Source: Cranoglanis bouderius
Lineage: Eukaryota; Chordata; Actinopteri; Siluriformes; Cranoglanididae
NCBI GenBank assembly: GCA_023630585.1
Contig: CM042546.1
Location: 22,170,810 to 22,234,809, forward strand
Direction of reading: 5' to 3'
DNA length: 64,000 bases
The first letter of the stretch is position 1, and each line of letters begins with the position of its first letter. Below the pieces are notes generated by a model. That model was not told the DNA's origin, did not search any database, and saw nothing but the letters and a program-made list of their open reading frames with translations. A program made the position numbers and the translations under genes. Of the stretch, positions 56,240-64,000 are shown piece after piece.

Positions 56240-57401
56240 GAAAAATAATTTAAAAAGTAATTAAGGGTATACCAACTTTAACCAAATCTTCAGCTGTAGA
56301 TATTAATGATTCAACCTTACAAAGTCCCCAACTTCTAGTAAATGGCCTTTTTATTTTTGATAAACATTTTAATAATAATTTTATAAGAAACTCCATTACT
56401 GTCTCATCCAATACTCCATGTAAATCAAGATGGCTTCAACCTCACCATTTATCATCTGGACATTACCTTTTAAATATAAATCTGTTATTTCTACTTCATT
56501 TAGGGTTGACTTTAAAATGGACAGGACAACAAAATTTAACAAAACTTTAAATTTAAAACATGCCAATTTACATTGTTTACAAAACCCAAAGTTTTCTGAA
56601 AAACAAAATTACATCAGTCATCTTTTAATAATTTTCACAAAGTTTTACATTCACAAGACAAGAGAACTAAAAAAAACCCCTCATATATTATCTTCTGTAA
56701 CACTGATCTTAAGGTACACTTTGAAACCCGTTCAAACATGAGAATCAATACAAAAATAAAAATGGTTTTAAAAAAATCTAAAGCTTTTCAAATTCATGTA
56801 ACTGCTCAAACATTAATGTGTTATTTTCTATTGCTATTGTTGTTTTTGTTTTTATTTCAAATTCTCAATAAAACTGGCTGGCATAGGCTTTTTGTTATTA
56901 CCTGTAATAATTGTGGGAAGACTAAACACACTACAGCACTGATATTATTATGAGGCTGTGAGCAGACAGTGTCAATGCATTGGGGAAAATAGTGACCATT
57001 AATGTAAAAAACGAAGTCACTTGTCAGATTTTCCTAACAAGCAACCATATTTTTTAAAACAAGCCCAAAACAACCACGACCCGTGATTTTCTCAAGCGAC
57101 TTCAGAGAAAAAGAAGCCCAAAAGTCACGTATTATAAACGGACTTGGCAACTCTGCTCTCAACATCTCCGTCCCCGGTGACTTGTATACAGTGACCTTAC
57201 ACAGCGTGGGCGGAAATGTGATTCTCGATACTGACAGAAAAAAAAAAATCACATGAGCAGATTTGTGACTGCTGTATTTTTACTTTGGCTTGATATTTAA
57301 TTTGGCGTGAGATTTACTTGGGCAGCATGAGAGCGTGAGACAGAGCCTGAAAGCGTGTGTCTCACGCCAAATGCGTGAGAGTTGGCAACCCTGTTCTAGT
57401 C

Positions 57402-58944
57402 TCTAGTACTATCACTAACCGGTTTTCCTATTATAATGAGTTTTAAAAACCACACTTCCAGCCTTCAACCTACAGAAAGGTGTCTGCAAGGTGTTTTTGC
57501 ATGTCAGTTTTCTGGATTTTCTTGTTTAGTAAATACTTTTGAACATAAGGTAAGTTTTCAAATTGAGAAACAGCTCATGACAACAGTCACGACGACTGCT
57601 GAAAGTTTTACACTTTGAATTGGAAATCTGACAAACGGGGATGTTTTGGATGTCATTTTTAAACCCTCAGATGTAAATAAGGCACACAGGTCAGCGTGTG
57701 AACAATGCCACTCGTGTACATAAACTCACCTGTCAAGCATAAACCAGGCCTTAGTAGGCATCAGAAGTAAAACTACACAATCATAGCAATCAATTTAGGG
57801 CCTGATGTTGTAACAGGACAATAAAATACTTATCCCCAAAATATCACACTTTATTAGCTGTGTTATGTTTACAGATGGCACAGTTTCAATACTACTGCTG
57901 CATTCCAAACAACTCCCAATCTCTGAAATATTCAACCCCATACTAGCAAAATAATAATAATAATAATAATAATAATAATCTGATTTCCTTCATCATTCTC
58001 ACAACAATAGCACTGCCCTGCATCTAGAAAAAAAGTTTATGCTGTTTTGCAAATCACACTTGTTTTTACCTATTTCGGTCATGCTGAGTTCAAATATGCC
58101 ACTGAAAATTCCCTATCACGTACTGTTTTCCCACAAAATAAGAATGAAGTTTTTAATAATTTTGCTAAATTTATATTGCTTTCAGGGTTTTATTTAAATT
58201 GGTAGAAGCTGTCAAATTTCACTATTATTATTTATTAATTACAACAATAGGCACACAAAACATAACACTTGTTTACAACATGAACAGCAGACAAATAGTC
58301 TGTGAAATGTTTGTGAAAATCTCTAAATAAAGCTATTTCAAAAGACGAACATTATAATAATATGCAGAGTGCTTAAGGAGTGAACTTCCTTTTGAGGGAT
58401 TTTCTGGAATGACTGACTTCTTGACAACCTCTCTGAAGGCACCAGCAGTAGTCAGCCATCATGTTCACATTTCATCTACCATGGTTTGTCCTGGTCACCC
58501 AGCTTCATTCCAAAATATGCAGAATATGCCTTTTTTTTTTACAAAGTCTGTAATTTTCTGCCGTTGTTTGGACGTTGCAAAACACCCACAGATGTAGCAG
58601 AAATCATCTGGGCTGTGCTCACATTTCCGTCTTTCACTGGTCATTATAAATCCCTGAAATCAGGAGTTTTGTGTGCATGTAAGTGTGCCTAGCATTCATA
58701 TAAGGGCTAATCAGAGGAAAAGTGATGAATGTTGCTTATCTATTGTACATAAACATAGTGTTTTCTGTGTTGGTGGCAGTGTATCTGGCAATAGCTCTAA
58801 CGTTTATGGTCCATCTTAGGCAAAAAAAGCTCTACACTGGACATCAGGCTTTGGGAAAAGTTGTGATGTTCTAGAGCAAAACTAACAGCATATCTGGACT
58901 CAGCATCTAAGTATTAGTAAGAAACAACCATCAGACCCTATTCA
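57402..58944. other. Intergenic, nothing recognised
   Basis: AT-rich DNA with an (ATA)n tract at 57,950-57,980. No exon-like frame or transposon end was identified. Confidence 0.4.
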
Positions 58945-59425
58945 GCAAATCTGATGCAGGGCGGTGTAGTAAGTTCCAAAGAGATGTGTTATCATTCTTT
59001 AATCAATTTGTTGGTTATGCTCCATGGAGAAAAACACATGGCCTGTAAAGAACTAGCATCCCGTACAAGGTGTATTCCCACTACAAAGATGAGGCTCCGG
59101 TTCCACCACCACCCTGACCAGGATAAAGAACTTACTGAAGATGATGATTTTAGTTTATTATGGAAATGTGTTGTTTGGTCTCACACATGCATATGTGATA
59201 GACCTTGTAGTAATAATTGCTAAATTTCATATCTATAAATGCAAAATTTTAGGTAAGATGGCATGTTTTATTTCTTTTAAAAGGGATGACACGTTACATA
59301 CTAACTCACTTCGACGATTTAAAAACTTTTTTTTAAAAAAGGACCTGAAATTCATTGAACACTTTTGTATTAAGTTGAAAACTTGCTTATACTTCTTTGA
59401 TAAGACTAATACAATTAAATAAATA
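58945..59425 (+). mobile_element. SINE 3' fragment followed by an L1-like tail fragment
   Basis: 58,950-59,145 has AGGGCGGTGTAGTAAGTTCC, AGAACTAGCATCCCGTACA and CCACCCTGACCAGGATAAAG, the layout of the tRNA-type SINE at 21,419. 59,150-59,422 encodes IAKFHIYKCKILGK and CIKLKTCLYFF, resembling the C-terminal end of fish L1 ORF2. An AAATAAATAAATAA tail follows at 59,415-59,430. Both pieces are heavily diverged. Confidence 0.5.
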
Positions 59426-59449
59426 AATAAAATGTATAGTGACAACCTG

Positions 59450-59563
59450 CGTGCTTCTTTGTCACGTGACACGGAATTCCTAGCCTGATTAAACCGGAAG
59501 TTGTATGTCCCGGCTTCCGGAAGGAGGAATTAGTCTGTCCGGTCTGCGGACTGAAGGAGAAAG
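59450..59563 (+). promoter_or_regulatory. Probable TATA-less promoter and first non-coding exon of an unidentified + strand gene
   Basis: An E-box palindrome GTCACGTGAC (59,461-59,470), an ETS site ACCGGAAGT (59,493-59,501) and a palindromic double ETS site CTTCCGGAAG (59,514-59,523) lie within 65 bp. The GC-rich stretch after them ends GGAGAAAG|GTAAAAC, a good donor at 59,563/59,564. This is the typical make-up of a housekeeping promoter with a short 5' UTR exon. The coding exons are not visible and may lie past 64,000. Confidence 0.55.
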
Positions 59564-59584
59564 GTAAAACTGTCCTTTCTACTC

Positions 59585-59587
<3 letters not shown>

Positions 59588-59639
<52 letters not shown>
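59588..59639. repeat. (TTA)n microsatellite
   Basis: About 17 pure TTA units lie 25 bp after the putative first-exon donor. Confidence 0.95.
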
Positions 59640-59764
59640 TTAAATTTGTGTTCGGCTGGATATTATTTATGTCAGCGTGTGAAATTTGGAGAAACGTATT
59701 TTTAAGATAAGAATTATTATTAGGAGCACGCGCTGTGTTCATTTATCTATATGTAAACTCACAG

Positions 59765-59807
<43 letters not shown>

Positions 59808-62285
59808 TGTGTTTGAGATGTTTTGTTGCCTGACGGTTATTTCGCAAGACATAAACACAGGCTGTGATGAACATATTCTACAAAAAATCCAAGCTAATGT
59901 TAATTTATTTTTGTTTAAAAGTCTATACTAATCACTATTAATAACTGTTTTACTGTAAAGAATTAAAATTACTGACGCATTTAAAGGAGAATAATCATCT
60001 GATAATCTAATAATCAGGGTGATTGATCATTATCATCATTATTCTCAGTAAAACTCTCTTTAGATGAGTTATACTGAGATGATAAATCACTTTTATGGCG
60101 TTTAATTTGACATTTAGACGCTTGTATTATTATTATTATTTTTTAAAATAATTTCTCTAATTTAGATGACACTTCATTGCAGTTCAGAACTGTTTGGCTT
60201 GAAATACAGCTGAATTATAACTAGATAATAACCTAACCTAAGGAGAAATATTAATATTAGGGAACATCAAGAATGACGAGTCAGACAGGGAATAAATAAC
60301 ACATTTATTACAGTTTTTAATTCATTTCCAAACACATATTTTTTGCCATATTTCTAACATACTGTCACTTTATTTAGCTCTTTAATTCCTGCTATCTGAT
60401 CCTGTGTTTGAATGAAGTGTACATATTGTCAGAGTAATATAACTTTCTGCTTTTGTGTTGTTCGCTTGTCAGGCTCATCATTCTCATAAATAATTATTTA
60501 TAGTTTAATAGTCGATGCGAGCTAAGCCTTGGTCGATTAGCATCAACTCTTAAGTTTTAAATGCGACCTAAAAATGAGCACTATTTTGTCTCACATTTGA
60601 AACCAAATCAGTTTTGAGCCTATATGACTCAACATTAACCCGACTCTACAGTTGTCACCTTTACAATTTAAGTCTAAATGTGTTTTATTCACGTAGAAAC
60701 TGAAGCTAACTGACGAAGCTAATCTGCTCCTAACACTAGCTAACTAGCTAACTTGGTTGTCATGATTAGCTCTGACTTAGCTCGTCTAATTTGCTTTATT
60801 TATTGCTTGTTTTTACTGACATTGCTACATAATGTTGTCTGTCCCCGATATTTTAATACCATCACACTTTTTTTGTTACTCTGTCGAACTTTTTTCTTTG
60901 TTTTTTTCCTCAGGATGACACGTGGACACGTGTAACGTTAACCCGAATTGAAGGCCATGATTTAAGGCTAGCTCGCTAATAAATAATTTCTAGCGCGTTA
61001 GCGGTTAAAACGAGGCTGTTAGATTATACTGGAGTGCAGTTAAATGACTAATATTTTGTAGTTTTTGGCAATATTCCGCGTGACACGCACTGACACGTTA
61101 GACTTTAAGAACACACGTGTGGTTTGTTCATTGTGTAGTGTTGTGACTAGCGGTGAATTGTTTATTGAATTGGTTCTTTTTAGGAGTCAATTGAACCGGT
61201 TCACAAGTTCAAGTGAATCGAACTTTTTGTTGGCTTCTCATGTATTGATTGAATAACTCTACAACAATATATAACTTAACCTCCTTATATGTTACATCAT
61301 GTTTGGAATTCTAATGCACTGTTTTCTAGAAAAGATAACGAGCAAGTATAAACATTATGGATATGGATTGTAAATCTGTGGTCTTTAGAGATTCCTTAGA
61401 CATTTTCACCACTAATGTGACATTACACAAAACCTGCTGTACACTATACAGTCTCATATCTTAAAAGAATTATTTGGTCATGAGTTAATAGAATGGATAA
61501 TGAGATGCTCGCACTGCAAGCAAAGACAGTCAGCAAACTCTTGGGACAGCTACAGATACAGTAGTGGTGATAGAGAAACTTAAAGAAACATGATAATGGA
61601 CAGAAAAAAAATCTCATTATTACTTCTAGTTCACTGTGAAGAATGTGTTTATTTTCTGCATGAGCTGGATCTTTATTGTATAATCTGACACACGCTATCA
61701 CACAGTCTGTTATAGAATTCACAGCAGAGTTTATTTAGGTCTCGTACAGTGTGGCAAGGAATAATTTTAAAATGGTGATGAAATCACACAGACTAATGCA
61801 AATCACATTTCATGTTTTAAATGCAGAGAAAGAAGTTTGTTTGTTCCCCCCCCATAGTGTGTGTATAAAGTGTGTATACTTTGGTTGAGCCATGAGTTTG
61901 TGACCAGACTAAAATGTGTTAAATCTGCATTTCTATTTACCTTGAACAGCCCATATTATGTGTTCTAATTGTTGTTCAGTTAAACAAAACTAGAGTTTAC
62001 AATAACACAACACAGAAATTAATTCATACACTTAAATCCCACAACATTACAACGTTGAATCAGATATTGTTGGTTCATTTCAGAAGAGTCGGTTCACTTA
62101 ATTGAATCGATCGGCTCGGGCACGCTGCCGGCTTTCAACCTGCGCGTGGTTTCGCTGAGCGTGAGACTAGTCACGTGCTCCTCTCTTGCTTTTCCTTTAT
62201 TCCTTTTCTCTTTTTCTCTTTTTAAACCGGTCAGCATGATTTTCTCTCTCATTCTGTGTCTAAGCCTTTTTTTTTACCTTTTTTT

Positions 62286-62316
<31 letters not shown>

Positions 62317-62985
62317 TTGTCAGTCATTCGGGTCTGCGTCTGCTACTTTCTTTTATTCTGTCTTTCTTTCTTTTTCATTTTTGCTTTTTAATGATATGAT
62401 GTTATACACTGGCCTCTCGTTCTATTCTCTCTGTTCACTCCTTTTTTATCCCTTTCTGAATCACATTCTGTGTGGATTATGCTGTAGGCCATCCTTGCAG
62501 TTACATGATTGAGCCCATGAAACAAACACAACAAAGTAAACAAAACAAAAAAAAAAAGTGAGTGAAGAAAAAGAATGGATAAAAATATGACTTCCTTCCG
62601 GGTTCGACAAACCCTCCTGTTGGGTGTTAATGTCCAGCAGATATGTGACAGTTTTTGATTTTTCACATTTTCTCCACAGAAATAGATGAGTGAAAGGCAA
62701 GTGTGGATATTGCATGTTAAAAGACAAATACATAATAAGCCCCGCCCACTGCATATGGTTTCTGAAATACAGTTTTTCACGTAACAGCCGTGTAGGCCTG
62801 TCATATAACTAACTATTGTTGGACATATTTTGTCGCAGAAATAATTGTGGTAAATGGCATTATTGTCATTTTAAGACCATTTTATGCCACTGATATAATT
62901 TATAATTGTAATGTTCACTTAATTATTTCCAAAATTCTAATTATATTTGAATTCTAAAGACACTATTTCAGTTAGGGGAAAATAC
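59640..62985. other. Putative first intron; E-boxes and simple repeats, no exon recognised
   Basis: (CT)n(GT)n lies at 59,766-59,812 and a T-run plus a G-run at about 62,282-62,316. CACGTG occurs at 60,919, 60,927, 61,114 and 62,172. A possible acceptor TTTTTTTCCTCAG is at 60,913, followed by a short stretch with no convincing frame. No coding exon was identified on either strand. Confidence 0.45.
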
Positions 62986-62987
62986 TA

Positions 62988-63970
62988 CAGTGAGGGAAAA
63001 AAGTATTTGATCCCCTGCTGATTTTGTACGTTTGCCCACTGACAAAGAAATGATCAGTCTATAATTTTAATGGTAGGTGTATTTTAACAGTGAGAGACAG
63101 AATAACAACAAAAAAAATCCAGAAAAACACATTTCAAAAAAGTTATAAATTGATTTGCATTTTAATGAGTGAAATAAGTATTTGACCCCTTCGACTTAGT
63201 ACTTGGTGGCAAAACCCTTGTTGGCAATCACAGAGGTCAGACGTTTCTTGTAGTTGGCCACCAGGTTTGCACACATCTCAGGAGGGATTTTGTCCCACTC
63301 CTCTTTGCAGATCCTCTCCAAGTCATTAAGGTCATTTTCAATGCCCTGGCTGAGGGAAGGAGGTTCTCACCCAAGATTTGAGGGTACATGGCCCCGTCCA
63401 TCGTCCCTTTGATGTGGTGCAGTTGTCCTGTCCCCTTAGCAGAAAAACACCCCCAAAGCATAATGTTCCCACCTCCATGTTTGACGGTGGGGATGGTGTT
63501 ATGACTTGGGGTCATAGGCAGCATTCCTCCTCCTCCAAACAAGGCGAGTTGAGTTGATGCCAAAGAGATCTGACCACACCTGACCACAACACTTTCACCC
63601 AGTTCTCCTCTGAATCATTCAGGCAAACTTCAGACGGGCCTGTACATGTGCTTTCTTGAGCAGGGGGACCTTGCGGGCGCTGCAGGATTTCAGTCCTTCA
63701 CGGCGTAGTGTGTTACCAATTGTTTTCTTGGTGACTATGGTCCCAGCTGCCTTGAGATCATTAACAAGATCCTCCTGTGTAGTTCTGGGCTGATTCCTCA
63801 CCGTTCTCATGATCATTGAAACTCCACGAGGTGAGATCTTGCATGGAGCCCCAGACCGAGGGAGACTGACAGTTTCTTCCATTTGCGAATAATCACACCA
63901 ACTGTTGTCACCTTCTCACCAAGCTGCTTGGCGATGGTCTTGTAGCCCATTCCAGCCTTGTGTAGGTCTA
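62988..63970 (-). mobile_element. Tc1-like element family G, interrupted at a TA by another Tc1
   Basis: The left tip CAGTGAGGGAAAAAAGTATT follows TA (62,986-62,987). The minus-strand transposase reads, from high to low coordinates, an HTH/linker with MEETVSLPRSGAPCKISPRG (63,619-63,882). A catalytic part with TVKHGGGNIMLWGCFS and MYPQILGENLLPSA follows (63,237-63,587). A deletion removes the DPKHTA block. At TA 63,969-63,970 the sequence changes to the tip of another family. Confidence 0.85.
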
Positions 63971-64000
63971 CAGCCGTGGCCAAAAGTTTTGAGAATGATA
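63971..64000. mobile_element. Tip of another Tc1-like element, cut by the window edge
   Basis: CAGCCGTGGCCAAAAGTTTT and GAGAATGATA directly follow TA. This matches the well-known TIR of a fish Tc1-like family (GGCCAAAAGTTTTGAGAATG). The rest lies outside the window. Confidence 0.75.

Larger units (their letters stand above)
51541..57393 (+). mobile_element. hAT-like TIR element, copy 2, carrying a LINE insertion
   Basis: The terminal inverted repeats CAGGGTTGCCAAC (51,541-51,553) and GTTGGCAACCCTG (57,381-57,393) are perfect. The left flank is AGCTACAC and the right flank TTCTAGTC, so its own 8-bp target duplication is not evident. The interior up to 52,177 and from 56,236 matches copy 1 and lacks a recognisable transposase. 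The CAGGG-type tips and presumed 8-bp duplications fit hAT elements; the family assignment is inference. Confidence 0.72.

Overview
The window looks like nuclear DNA of a teleost fish. It has spliced genes with GT-AG introns, long (CA)n/(TA)n microsatellites, many Tc1/mariner copies with TA target sites, a 5S-rRNA-derived SINE, LTR retroelements with 5-bp target duplications and a non-LTR retrotransposon. The repeat mix suggests an otophysan, possibly a catfish; that is inference and was not tested.

Layout. 1-10.9 kb is a repeat landfill: a fold-back element, AT-rich minisatellites, compound microsatellites and at least five Tc1-like families, one inserted cleanly in another. 10,959-11,685 holds three decayed exons of a PRDM9-like SET domain. 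12,077-21,098 is one nested LTR locus. An outer element with ATATT target duplications carries a second LTR element, inserted only 39 bp into its 5' LTR; a later deletion joined the two interiors. 22,060-22,908 is an antisense solo LTR with CCAAT duplications. 23,370-24,753 is another Tc1 copy.

25,801-26,423 is a 16-copy, 39-bp minisatellite made of CTCF-like motifs. It ends 109 bp before the start codon of PSMD2 (26,533-38,961, + strand, 21 coding exons, 898 codons), the Rpn1 scaffold of the 26S proteasome. Its introns hold a SINE fragment, a fold-back Tc1 derivative, two Tc1 pieces and many TG repeats at splice sites. ANKEF1 (45,369-49,413 coding, - strand, 9 coding exons, 780 codons, with an upstream non-coding exon) follows in convergent orientation, and a shuffled ANKEF1 pseudogene fragment lies at 42.5-43.1 kb.

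ANKEF1 is bracketed by two copies of the same TIR element (40,317-41,513 and 51,541-57,393). The second carries a 4.06-kb LINE with an 11-bp target duplication. The outermost ends of the two copies are flanked by nearly identical 8-mers, which raises the possibility that the whole ANKEF1 block moved as a hAT macrotransposon. The right end (59.4-64 kb) contains a probable TATA-less promoter and first exon of an unidentified + strand gene, an E-box cluster, and a Tc1 element interrupted by another Tc1 at the window edge.

PSMD2 and ANKEF1 have no known shared pathway (proteasome base versus axonemal/ankyrin scaffold). Everything else recognised is mobile DNA, its remnants or simple repeats. All coordinates come from reading the sequence; no database search was possible.
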